Assembly (NCBI GenBank): GCA_024635655.1
Contig: JAGXIL010000024.1
Span: 1 to 64,000, forward strand
Direction: 5' to 3'
Origin: Gillisia sp.
Lineage (GTDB): Bacteria; Bacteroidota; Bacteroidia; Flavobacteriales; Flavobacteriaceae
Length of the DNA stretch: 64,000 nt
In this document: positions 34,391-43,094 of the stretch, piece by piece
Numbering within the stretch: the first letter of the stretch is position 1
Layout: every line of letters begins with the position of its first letter
Made by a program: the position numbers and the translations under genes
The notes under the pieces: generated by a model
What the model was told of the DNA's origin: nothing
Seen by the model: the letters and a program-made list of their open reading frames with translations, nothing else
The model's database searches: none

Positions 34391-35833
34391 TTATTCTGTA
34401 ATCGACCAGATACTATACGAATTGGCCGGAGCTTCAATTTCCACTTTTCCGTCTTCCCCTGTGGCAGGAGAAAAAGAAGAGTTGGTGCTGTAATCATGCA
34501 AGGTGGTGCTTGTCCAGCTTGTAGTTACATTTCTTCGCTTCGTGCTAGGGCTTGTATTGATATATAGGATCAAGCCCGGGTTTGTTCCGTCTCCACTGCG
34601 TTTCATAATATATTCATCGTTATCTACATGAAGAACTTCTATCTCTCCCGTTGCAATAGTGTTGTTTATTAGAATTAACTGTTCCAGTTCTTCCTGAAAT
34701 TCCTCATTTTCATAATCGGAATAGAAGATCGTGGGATATCCTGGATGGGTAAGGATAAATGCATAGGCTTTCATCTTATTTTCTGCAGCAATACGGTTAT
34801 CTTCATTTTCGTCTTTTTCGGTATCGTGATTGGCCGTGAAAGTCACAGCTTTATCGGGATACTCTTGCCAAACCATTTCTCTCGTTAAGATGGTAAGATC
34901 ATCATGACGGTCAAAAGCTTCGTCCATTTTATAAAATGCTGCAAAATCAAATACGGCAACTCCGGTTTCCTCTATATAATTTTTAAGTACATCAGGATTT
35001 CCGTCCCATAATTCTGCAACCCCAAAACCTCCTACGGCATCCATCCACTCTTTAACGACCCATGGCTCAAATCCCAGGACATAATCAAATCTCCAGCCGT
35101 CAAATCCTACTTCATTCTTGTAATAGTTAGCTACAGAATAATCTTCAGCCCATAACCAGTTCTGTACATATTCCTGGTTGTGATCTAAATTGGTCTCTTC
35201 ATAAAAAAGGCTGCCTTCGTCATAAGGACTGGTGCTGTTAGGATAGAAATTTTCATAGTTTCTGTTGAACTTATTTGAAGCATTTGCGTGACTTGGATCA
35301 AATAAGGTCCAGGTCTCTTTTTCGCGGTAAGGATTCCATTCCAGGGCACCCCCGGAATTGTGGTTCAGCACAATATCTGCAATTACCTCCAGGTCATTGG
35401 CATGTGCTTCGGCAATCAAGGCATCTAATTCGGCCCGGGAACCAAAACGGGTTTCTACTGTTCCCAGCTGGTCGTATTCTCCCAGGTCAAAATAATCTGA
35501 AGGATCATATCCCATGGAATAGCCTCCGGATTGTCCTTTTGAAGCAGGGGGTAACCAGATACGGTCAATACCGGCATCTGCCCAACCGGAGACTTTTTCT
35601 GTTAACAGGTCCCACCATTCATGTCTTGGCTCCACATCCCAATAAAAGGCCTGCATCATCACACCCGTTCCATTGTCATAATTTTCCAGGTTCAGCGCCT
35701 GGGGCTCTTCGGTTGGAGGAGTGACCACCTGGCCATCATCTGTATTGTCTATAGGATCATTGTCGCTGGAACAGGATGCCACTCCCGCGAAAATTGATAA
35801 CATAGCTCCGTAGACTAAAAATTTATTTTTCAT
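34391..35833 (-). CDS. Surface-type alpha-amylase lipoprotein, GH13 (SusG-like)
   Basis: The start is set to the ATG at 35833 (MKNKFLVYGAMLS, lipobox GVASCSSDND); the track's longer start lies inside a terminator hairpin. The 480-aa protein has the GH13 barrel: DRIWLPPAS, VIADIVLNHNSGG, GWRFDYVLGFEPW (catalytic Asp), GVAELWDG (Glu) and FTANHDTEKD (Asp). A C-terminal beta domain ends the protein. Acidic residues after the lipid Cys (SSDND) match the Flavobacteria surface-export signal, so it probably cuts starch outside the cell before uptake by SusCD. It is the last gene of the minus-strand operon. Confidence 0.93.
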   Translation of the reverse strand: MKNKFLVYGAMLSIFAGVASCSSDNDPIDNTDDGQVVTPPTEEPQALNLENYDNGTGVMMQAFYWDVEPRHEWWDLLTEKVSGWADAGIDRIWLPPASKGQSGGYSMGYDPSDYFDLGEYDQLGTVETRFGSRAELDALIAEAHANDLEVIADIVLNHNSGGALEWNPYREKETWTLFDPSHANASNKFNRNYENFYPNSTSPYDEGSLFYEETNLDHNQEYVQNWLWAEDYSVANYYKNEVGFDGWRFDYVLGFEPWVVKEWMDAVGGFGVAELWDGNPDVLKNYIEETGVAVFDFAAFYKMDEAFDRHDDLTILTREMVWQEYPDKAVTFTANHDTEKDENEDNRIAAENKMKAYAFILTHPGYPTIFYSDYENEEFQEELEQLILINNTIATGEIEVLHVDNDEYIMKRSGDGTNPGLILYINTSPSTKRRNVTTSWTSTTLHDYSTNSSFSPATGEDGKVEIEAPANSYSIWSITE

Positions 35834-35849
35834 AATTATAAGGTTTAAT

Positions 35850-35911
35850 AAAAAAAGCTGCCCGGGAATGGTGTATTGGATCATTCCCAATCCAATATTC
35901 CCAGACAGCTT
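35850..35911 (-). terminator. Intrinsic terminator or attenuator between susE and the amylase gene
   Basis: On the minus strand a long stem (aagctg...gggaatattgga / tccaat...attcccgggcagctt) is followed directly by TTTTTTTATT. It stands between the susE stop (35931) and the amylase ATG (35833), so it would cut most transcripts from susCDE before the amylase. Confidence 0.8.
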
Positions 35912-35930
35912 AGACTATAATTTATTGTGA

Positions 35931-37070
35931 CTATTCTTCCGAATCTACCGGTATAAGAATATATCTTCCAGTAAGGTCATTGAACCAGATTTCGTAAATA
36001 CCTTCCGGTGCAGTCATGTTGTCTGGTGACCCATAATTGGCTATTCCGCTGAGGCCTTCCTGACCTACTCCCCAATTGTCAGTCCAGTCATCATCGGCAC
36101 GGAATTTAAATTCTCCGGTTCCCAGTTCGAAATCCTGAACATACCACACATGAGGATCAAATTCAGATTGGGTCATATCGGTATCATCGTCCCATCCACC
36201 AGAAGTGGCATCTCCTATAACACCAATGGTGCTGTATGTAGCTTCTCCACTTTCATTAAATGGATCAAAGCTGTAGGTCATTTCATCTATATCCATAGTA
36301 AGGGTATAGTAACCTGCAGTGCTTACTTCAAAAGATCCGGGATCCTCACCCAGAATATCACTACTGCTAAGGCTTCCGTTGTCAAGACCCCACTGTGGTT
36401 GCCATGCACCCCGTTCTTCCAGAAGTTTAAATTCTCCGGCACCAAAATATCCGGTGTAAGTATAAACATTTGGGTTGTCGGCATCTCTAAAAAGAGGAGT
36501 ATTATTGTTGTTCTCACTCCATCCTGCTGCAGTGGCATCTCCCACTAAAAAGAAATTTTTCAATGGCTCCTCCTCATCTGGTGCATCTTCAGGGAGGATT
36601 ACAGTAAGCCCTCTAACCTCAGAAGTTTCAGACAGTTCGTTTCCACCGCCACTTCCGGCATAGGCTTTTACCCGGAAATAAACCTGTCCCATGTTTGGCG
36701 CTTCAGAAGCCGGGTCATTATCAAGGCCTGCATCTTCTGCCAGAGACATTAACTGATTTACAGTTATAGCCAGATTATTATTAGAAGTAGTACCTATAAC
36801 ATCGAAGCTTTCAAAATCGGGATCTGTAGAACCCTGTAGTTCATAAGTGATGTTCGTGGGAACTTCAAAATCTACAGCATTCCAGACAAATCTTTCCGCA
36901 ACGTTGTTCCTGGTAGCATTAGTTAAGATGTACTCCTGACTAAAGTCATTGACAAAATCAATCCCTTCCATATCGGGTTGGGCAATAAAGACAACATCAT
37001 CATCGCTGCTGCAGGAATTTAATCCTACAAAGGCTGCGAATGTTAAAAATAAGATCGATAATTTTTTCAT
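35931..37070 (-). CDS. susE: SusE/SusF-type starch-binding outer-membrane lipoprotein
   Basis: The 379-aa lipoprotein (lipobox VGLNSCSSDDD with surface signal) starts with a SusE domain (about 30-150; FVWNAVDFEVPTNITYELQ, FRVKAYAG). Two SusF-like carbohydrate-binding modules follow (about 170-265 and 275-375), each with a FLVGDATAAGW / GVIGDATSGGW opening and aromatic-rich loops (WQPQWGLDNG, DDWTDNWGVG). Their Trp-containing loops fit maltodextrin binding. It is the third gene of the susCDE set and probably helps capture starch at the cell surface. Confidence 0.92.
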   Translation of the reverse strand: MKKLSILFLTFAAFVGLNSCSSDDDVVFIAQPDMEGIDFVNDFSQEYILTNATRNNVAERFVWNAVDFEVPTNITYELQGSTDPDFESFDVIGTTSNNNLAITVNQLMSLAEDAGLDNDPASEAPNMGQVYFRVKAYAGSGGGNELSETSEVRGLTVILPEDAPDEEEPLKNFFLVGDATAAGWSENNNNTPLFRDADNPNVYTYTGYFGAGEFKLLEERGAWQPQWGLDNGSLSSSDILGEDPGSFEVSTAGYYTLTMDIDEMTYSFDPFNESGEATYSTIGVIGDATSGGWDDDTDMTQSEFDPHVWYVQDFELGTGEFKFRADDDWTDNWGVGQEGLSGIANYGSPDNMTAPEGIYEIWFNDLTGRYILIPVDSEE

Positions 37071-37086
37071 TTTATTTTTTTTATTA

Positions 37087-38685
37087 TTAGTAACCTGGAT
37101 TTTGAGATAGATTTGTATTTACACCTAATTCTGCTGCAGGAATAGGCATTAATCTGCGGAAGCTGGAAGTTGTAGTTCCCTGTGGAACTCCTCCTTTAAA
37201 GGCCCACACCTTATTCTCGGTGAATTGGTTGAAACGTATAAGGTCTGTTCTTCTGTGAGCTTCCCAGTATAATTCTCTGGCTCTTTCGTCAATAATGAAA
37301 CTCAGGGTAAGATCTGAAGCCGAAATATTGTCATCATCATCTCCGTAAGCGCGTTCTCTTAGTTCGTTGACGTAATTCACTGCCTGCCCTGCAGATCCGC
37401 CACCGCCTCTTACAACAGCTTCTGCATACATCAGGTATGCATCTGCAAGCCTGAACATTGGAAAGTCAGTGTCTGGAAATTCGCCTGAAGTATCTTTTCC
37501 GGGGTTGCCATCGCTGTCAATATTTTTATATTTTGTTATGGCAAAACCTTCAGTAAAGGGAGCAATGTCTCTTACCTCTTTGTTTTGGCCTTCAGTAAAG
37601 AACATTCCTCTTGAATCTTCAGAATCTTCCCCCCCTGGGAAGGTGTTCACAAACTGCTGGGTTGTTCTTAATCCAGCCCATCCACCGTTCATACCAAATT
37701 CATCAGCGTCCATAGCCCCGCCAATAGCGGCATGGATAATATAGGTCATACCTCCGTAATTCTGAGAATTTAATCCGTCGTAAGTAATTGGGAAGATAAC
37801 TTCATCCTGTGCTCCATTGGTGTCATTATCAGCTAAAAATAAATATTCATAAGGCACATTTGCAATATCATACGGGGAATTTATAGCTTTTTCAGTATAG
37901 GTAATAACATCAGCATATCTTTCATTTCCGGTGTACACTTCAGCATTTAAATATAATTTAGAAAGGAGCATCCAGACAGCAGCACGATCGGCACGGCCGT
38001 ATTCATTTTCTTTTGCTCCTGTAATATCATCTTCTATATCCAATAATTCACTTTCAACGAAAGCAAATAAATCCTCACGCTGTATTTGAGGCGGAAGAAA
38101 AGCCCCAATAGGATCTTCTTCTGTTACAAAAGCAGGGTTACCAAATAGATCCAGTGCGTGATAATAACTAAGAGCACGAAGAAAACGGGCCTCTGCGCGG
38201 TAATTTGCAATAGTGGCTCTCAATTCTCCTTCAACTCCACGCGCATCCAGGGCTGCATCATCGGTTTGTCTTAAAAATTCATTTACCAATGCCACCTGGT
38301 ACATGATTCTGCTGTACATGGTACGTGTAAATTCATTACCTGCAGTCCAGGTTTGGAAATTAAGGTCGTATATAGTTCCGTCATTCCATCCAATCACTGC
38401 CTCATCTGTGGGTAACTCCTGTAGGTTGAAATACAACCGGAGGTAGTTGGAGAATCCCTCGTCCAGTCCGGCAAGGTCAGGGTTCCCTGCAGGTCCCTGT
38501 TGCCCGCTCAGGGAAATCCCTGCATAGAGTTTGGCAAGAAAAGCTTCATAAGAGGCAGCATCTGTTAAGGCAGACTCTGATGTTTCCCTGTTGTCCTCCG
38601 GGGTTAGTTCCAGTTCATCCTGGCACGACCACAATAACATACTGCTCATAAATATGATCAGTACCGGTCTTAGTTTTTTATACAT
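37087..38685 (-). CDS. susD: SusD/RagB family glycan-binding lipoprotein
   Basis: The 532-aa lipoprotein (lipobox LLWSCQDELE) has the TPR-rich SusD fold. It shows RAEARFLRALSYYHALDLFGNPAF, the second helical pair with AAVWMLLSKLYLNAEVYTG, and RLADAYLMYAEAVVRGG with NYVNELRERAYG. The C-terminal RRTDLIRF...LMPIPAAELGVNTNLSQNPGY tail is diagnostic. It caps the SusC barrel and binds oligosaccharide on the cell surface. It begins 25 bp after susC. Confidence 0.96.
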   Translation of the reverse strand: MYKKLRPVLIIFMSSMLLWSCQDELELTPEDNRETSESALTDAASYEAFLAKLYAGISLSGQQGPAGNPDLAGLDEGFSNYLRLYFNLQELPTDEAVIGWNDGTIYDLNFQTWTAGNEFTRTMYSRIMYQVALVNEFLRQTDDAALDARGVEGELRATIANYRAEARFLRALSYYHALDLFGNPAFVTEEDPIGAFLPPQIQREDLFAFVESELLDIEDDITGAKENEYGRADRAAVWMLLSKLYLNAEVYTGNERYADVITYTEKAINSPYDIANVPYEYLFLADNDTNGAQDEVIFPITYDGLNSQNYGGMTYIIHAAIGGAMDADEFGMNGGWAGLRTTQQFVNTFPGGEDSEDSRGMFFTEGQNKEVRDIAPFTEGFAITKYKNIDSDGNPGKDTSGEFPDTDFPMFRLADAYLMYAEAVVRGGGGSAGQAVNYVNELRERAYGDDDDNISASDLTLSFIIDERARELYWEAHRRTDLIRFNQFTENKVWAFKGGVPQGTTTSSFRRLMPIPAAELGVNTNLSQNPGY

Positions 38686-38710
38686 AATCTTTTTGTTTAA
38701 ATTATTTTTA

Positions 38711-41650
38711 TTAGAATGTCAAATCAATTCCCAATACAAGGTTTCTTGTTCTGGGGTAGAAATTGTTGTCTATACCACTACTAATTTCGGGATCCAGGCC
38801 TTCATATTCTGTGATCACAAACAGATTCGAGCCTGTTAAGCTCACCCTGAAATCTACATCATCACCGGGAACTAAATATCCAAGAGATATATTATCCAGT
38901 CTTACAAAATCGGCACTTCTTATATAGTAATCAGAGAAAAACTGGTTGTCCTGAAAATTACTCTGTAGTACACTGCTGTTGAAATTTGAGTAATAATCGG
39001 AAGGGGTTATCGTACCTGCTCCAACAAATCCGTTTGCAGATTGGGTATTGTTATATACATAGTTATTAAAATTCCCTCTGAATGTGAAACTAAAGTCGAG
39101 GTTTTTGTAGTTCATAGTGTTGGTAATTCCCATATAATAATCTGGAGTAGCCTTTTTGTATGGCTGGCGGTCTGCCTCGGTAATTACATTATCACCATTC
39201 ACATCCACATAAGCTCCTTCTATAGGCTGTCCCTGGTCATTGTAAACCTGTCGGAAAACAAAAAATGTTGTGGGGTCGTAACCTTCTTTCCACAACTGAA
39301 TAGTATTCCCAACCCCTCCTGAAATACCCCCTTGTGGTATAAAGAAATCTGGGTTTTCTCCCAAAGAAAGCTGCGTGATCTCAAGATCCTGGAAAGTGAT
39401 GTTGTAATTGATGTTCCAGTTAAAATCATCTGTACTTACCAGAATTCCATCCAATCCAACTTCAACACCACGGCTTACCGTTTGCCCTACGTTGGTTGTA
39501 AGAAAATCTGAAAGATTTGCCCCTGCCGGCACCGGTATTGTTGCCAAAAGATCTTTTGTCTCCCTGTAATAAGCATCAACACTTCCGGAAAGACGATCGT
39601 TGAAGAAGCCAAAATCCAAACCTACGTTGTAGGTGCGTAGTTCTTCCCACTTAAGGTTTGCATCAAATTCTTCAGGTCTTACTGTGTCTACAAATCGTGG
39701 GGAACCATCAGGATTGTAACCAAACTGAGTTCTTGCTCCACCCTGGCTGGGGGTATAAACTCCCTGATACCCATAATTCACTCCAATTTCCTGGTTTCCG
39801 GTGATACCGTAACCGGCACGTAATTTCAGGTTTGAAAAGGTAGCTGAATTCTCCATAAAAGGCTCATTCATGATCTTCCAACCTACAGAGACCGATGGGA
39901 AGTTACTCCAGCGGTTAGCCTCGGCAAACCTGGAAGAACCATCTCTCCTGTAGCTGGCAGAGATAAGATAGCGATTGGAAATATCAAAACTTGCTCTTGC
40001 AAAGTAAGATTCCAATGCGTTTCTGTTCACATTCCTTGGTTGTGTTTGCAGAACATTATTTTGTGTAAATGTAGACTGGCTGGATACGTAAAACTCCTGG
40101 AAAGAGTGACCTGCTGTAAAATCTACTTTGGTATCAAGGTTAACAAGTGCAGTTTTATAATTAAAGTAAAAATCTAATAATGTATTTCTGTTAAGCCCTT
40201 CATAGAAATTTTGAAAGGAAACATCTTCTCCTACTACTGCAGAGGTGATTGGCCTTCTCTGGTAACCATCATTTTCTGAATAGTCGATCCCCGCATTCAG
40301 ATTAAATTTTAATCCCTGTAAAAAAGGAATATTATAATCTACATTTAAATTGGTTATAGTTCTTACGTTCTCAGAGTTATTATTGTTTTGGCTCAATAGT
40401 GCCAGTGGATTCCTTGTTGCCAGTCTTTGTTCATCATCTGTAGTGTCTCCATCCCGAAATTCAAAGAAACCGTCAAAAGGGCTGGTAGGGTCATACACAG
40501 GCTGAGTAGGGTCAAAAGCTGCAGCAGCACCTATCGCTCCCTGGTCAGCAAACCTGTTCCTGTCAATATTCCCTTTGGCATTGAGGGTCAATTTCAGGTC
40601 ATTGTCCAGCAGGTTTTGAGTTAAAGTTGCATTTAATGCATTTCGTTCATAAAGGTCAGTCTTGAGCACCCCTGTTTGATCGGTACGGTTAAAATTTACA
40701 CGGTAAGTAAAATTTTCAAATCCCTGGGCAACGGTAAAGTTATGGATCGCACCTACAGACCGCTGATAGATCTGGTCCTGCCAGTCAGTATTTTCATCTC
40801 CTAACAGAGATGGGTCTGTGTTGGGGGCATTGGTTACGATCTCACGAAATTGCGGACCATCAAGTACATTCACTTTATCTGTAATTTCTCCAAGGGAAGC
40901 CTGCAGGCTGTATTCTGCAGAAAATTCTGAAGCCAGACTCCCTTTTTTAGTAGTAATAAGAATTACCCCATTAGAAGCCCTGGAACCGTAAATGGAGGTT
41001 GCAGCAGCATCTTTCAGGATTATGAAATCTTCAATTTCATTAGGGTTAATAGCATTAAGCTGATTCCTTACCCCCTGAACCCCTCTTTGATCCAACGGAA
41101 TTCCGTCTACCACAACAAGCGGGGAATTGTTTCCGGAAAGGGAAGAACCTCCACGAATCCTGATCTCTGATCCACCACCGGGCTCACTGCTGGGAGTGAT
41201 CCTCACCCCGGCAGATTTTCCTGCAATAAGTTGTTCAGGTGAAATAACCGCTCCGCGGTTGAAGGATTCGGGGCTAATTTTTTGAACTGCACCGGTTGCA
41301 TCCTGTCTTGTGGTAGATCCATACCCTATAAGTACAACCTCTTCCAGGGCAGCTTGGCTTTCATCAAGTATCACGTCAATGGTGGTTTGCCCTTCAAAAG
41401 CGATTTCCTGGGAGGTGAATCCAAGAAATGAAAACTCCAGAATATCGTTGTTATTAACATTTGAAAGCGTATAATTACCATCAAAATCAGAGGTGGTACC
41501 ATTGTTAGTACCTTGTACTACAATATTTACCCCCGGAACAGGTAAGCCTGTAGCACTTTCGGTGACATTACCACTAACAGTCTGTTGGGCAAAAAAGCTC
41601 ATTGGCAGCATAAGCAGCAAAAACAATGTGCTTTTACATAATTTTTTCAT
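38711..41650 (-). CDS. susC: SusC/RagA TonB-linked outer-membrane transporter
   Basis: The 979-aa protein has a signal peptide (MKKLCKSTLF...SFFAQ), a carboxypeptidase-regulatory-like domain (about 25-100, VSGNVTESATGLPVPGVNI), a TonB box region (EEVVLIGYG) and a plug with the SusC signature (IRIRGGSSLSGNNSPLVVVDGIPLD; YGSRASNGVILITTKKG). A 22-strand barrel ends in NLVLGIDLTF with the terminal Phe. It imports maltodextrins across the outer membrane using TonB energy. It is the first gene of the minus-strand operon and divergent from the LacI regulator, with a LacI-type palindrome 110 bp upstream. Confidence 0.97.
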   Translation of the reverse strand: MKKLCKSTLFLLLMLPMSFFAQQTVSGNVTESATGLPVPGVNIVVQGTNNGTTSDFDGNYTLSNVNNNDILEFSFLGFTSQEIAFEGQTTIDVILDESQAALEEVVLIGYGSTTRQDATGAVQKISPESFNRGAVISPEQLIAGKSAGVRITPSSEPGGGSEIRIRGGSSLSGNNSPLVVVDGIPLDQRGVQGVRNQLNAINPNEIEDFIILKDAAATSIYGSRASNGVILITTKKGSLASEFSAEYSLQASLGEITDKVNVLDGPQFREIVTNAPNTDPSLLGDENTDWQDQIYQRSVGAIHNFTVAQGFENFTYRVNFNRTDQTGVLKTDLYERNALNATLTQNLLDNDLKLTLNAKGNIDRNRFADQGAIGAAAAFDPTQPVYDPTSPFDGFFEFRDGDTTDDEQRLATRNPLALLSQNNNNSENVRTITNLNVDYNIPFLQGLKFNLNAGIDYSENDGYQRRPITSAVVGEDVSFQNFYEGLNRNTLLDFYFNYKTALVNLDTKVDFTAGHSFQEFYVSSQSTFTQNNVLQTQPRNVNRNALESYFARASFDISNRYLISASYRRDGSSRFAEANRWSNFPSVSVGWKIMNEPFMENSATFSNLKLRAGYGITGNQEIGVNYGYQGVYTPSQGGARTQFGYNPDGSPRFVDTVRPEEFDANLKWEELRTYNVGLDFGFFNDRLSGSVDAYYRETKDLLATIPVPAGANLSDFLTTNVGQTVSRGVEVGLDGILVSTDDFNWNINYNITFQDLEITQLSLGENPDFFIPQGGISGGVGNTIQLWKEGYDPTTFFVFRQVYNDQGQPIEGAYVDVNGDNVITEADRQPYKKATPDYYMGITNTMNYKNLDFSFTFRGNFNNYVYNNTQSANGFVGAGTITPSDYYSNFNSSVLQSNFQDNQFFSDYYIRSADFVRLDNISLGYLVPGDDVDFRVSLTGSNLFVITEYEGLDPEISSGIDNNFYPRTRNLVLGIDLTF

Positions 41651-41706
41651 AAGATTTGTTTAATTGTTTCACTAAAAATTAACATTATATTTTCACTTCC
41701 AGAAGT

Positions 41707-41714
41707 TAAAAGTA
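41707..41714 (-). promoter_or_regulatory. Candidate susC -7 element
   Basis: Minus strand TACTTTTA (one mismatch to TAnnTTTG), 57 bp upstream of the susC ATG. No -33 is evident, which would fit an activated promoter. Confidence 0.35.
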
Positions 41715-41759
41715 GGTAAAATGGGGGAGATTTTATGAGGCCTGCCCCCGAAAACCCTT

Positions 41760-41775
41760 ACGACAACGTTTTCGT
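41760..41775. promoter_or_regulatory. LacI-family operator candidate upstream of susC
   Basis: acgacaac-gttttcgt is a 16-bp palindrome with one mismatched pair and the AACGTT/CG core of LacI/CcpA-family operators. It lies between susC and the LacI regulator gene, about 110 bp from susC and 164 bp from lacI. Confidence 0.75.
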
Positions 41776-41938
41776 GTTGAAAACTTTTCCGAATTAAGGA
41801 ATAGGAATTTTATTAGTATTATTTTTAGGAATGAACTATTTTTTGATTCGCTTTAAATGTAATATTGTATTTGGTTTTAAATCTGTTGATTAAGGTGCTT
41901 TACGTTGTTATAAAAGCACATTTTAAAAATTCTACACA

Positions 41939-42961
41939 ATGAAAAAGAAAATAACCCTGAAACAAATTGCCAGAGAACTGGATGTTTCGGTTTCTACCGT
42001 TTCAAAAGCTTTAAGGGATAGTATAGAGATAAGTGAGGATACCAGGCAGAAAATTAAAGCTTTTGCCAAACTTTATAATTACAAGCCAAATAATATCGCG
42101 CTTAGCCTTAAGAACCGGAAATCAAAAACCATAGGGGTTATCATTCCAGAGATTGTACACCATTTCTTTACTACGGTTATTAGCGGTATCGAGCAGGTAG
42201 CTAATGAAAAAGGCTATCACGTAATTATATGTATGTCAAATAATTCTTTTGATAAGGAGGTGATCAACATGGAGTTGCTGGCCAATGGCAGTACCGATGG
42301 ATTTATTTTATCTGTTGCTAAGGAAACCCAGCAAAAACAGGATTACCACCATTTGACCGAAGTTATAAATCAGGGAATGCCACTGGTCATGTTTGACCGG
42401 GTTATTGAAGAAATTGAGTGTGATAAAGTGATCATTGACGACCTTAATGCTACTAAAAAAGCAGTTCAGCGATTAATAGATCTCAACTGTAAAAAAATCG
42501 GGCTCATTACCACGGTAGATTATGTGAGTGTTGGAAAGTTGCGCACAGATGGTTATGTACAGGCGCTTCGGGAAAACAAAATTTCAGTCAATCCTGATAT
42601 TATTCTTAAGGTGGAAGATTTTGATAACAGTGAAGAGGAGATACAGGCTTTTCTGATTGGGAAAGAACTCGATGGCCTGTTTGCTGTAAATGAACATTTT
42701 GCCATTTATGCTATAAAAGCATTTTTGAACCAGGGATTAAAGGTGCCTGAAGATGTATCGGTTATTGGGTTTACAAATGGAGAGCTGTCCCGGCAATTCA
42801 TTCCTAGTTTAACAACGGTTAGTCAACACGGGGTAGAAATGGGGGCAAAGGCAGCCACCCTGCTTATCAAAAAGCTGGAAAGTGAAGAGGGTGTTGAAGA
42901 ACCTTATGAAACAATTACCATAGAAACCAGTTTAATAGAAAGAAATTCTACAAAACGATGA
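41939..42961 (+). CDS. LacI-family transcriptional regulator of the maltodextrin locus
   Basis: The 340-aa regulator has the LacI HTH at the N-terminus (KITLKQIARELDVSVSTVSKALRDS), the hinge helix NNIALSLKNRKSKTIGVIIPE and a periplasmic-binding-protein-like effector domain (HHFFTTVISGIEQVANEKGYHVI, DGFILSVAKE, VMFDRVIEEIECDKVIIDD, FAVNEHFAIYAIKAF, SVIGFTNGELS). Divergent placement from susC and 134 bp ahead of the MFS-pgmB-GH65 genes implies it controls the locus. Maltose or a maltose-derived phosphate is the likely effector. Confidence 0.93.
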   Translation: MKKKITLKQIARELDVSVSTVSKALRDSIEISEDTRQKIKAFAKLYNYKPNNIALSLKNRKSKTIGVIIPEIVHHFFTTVISGIEQVANEKGYHVIICMSNNSFDKEVINMELLANGSTDGFILSVAKETQQKQDYHHLTEVINQGMPLVMFDRVIEEIECDKVIIDDLNATKKAVQRLIDLNCKKIGLITTVDYVSVGKLRTDGYVQALRENKISVNPDIILKVEDFDNSEEEIQAFLIGKELDGLFAVNEHFAIYAIKAFLNQGLKVPEDVSVIGFTNGELSRQFIPSLTTVSQHGVEMGAKAATLLIKKLESEEGVEEPYETITIETSLIERNSTKR

Positions 42962-43012
42962 GTTTATATAAAACATTTAAAAAATAAACTATATTTACGG
43001 CGTTAATTCGTT

Positions 43013-43052
43013 GTCAAAACAAATATTTTCACTTCCGCTAATATGTTTTGAC
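43013..43052. promoter_or_regulatory. Inverted repeat before the MFS gene
   Basis: gtcaaaaca/tgttttgac are perfect 9-bp arms 22 nt apart, in the 133-bp gap between the LacI gene and the MFS gene. There is no T-run, so a regulatory or mRNA-structure role is more likely than termination. Confidence 0.45.
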
Positions 43053-43094
43053 GAGTCATAGAGCTTGTCGTAGTAATAATTTTTACCCCACGAT

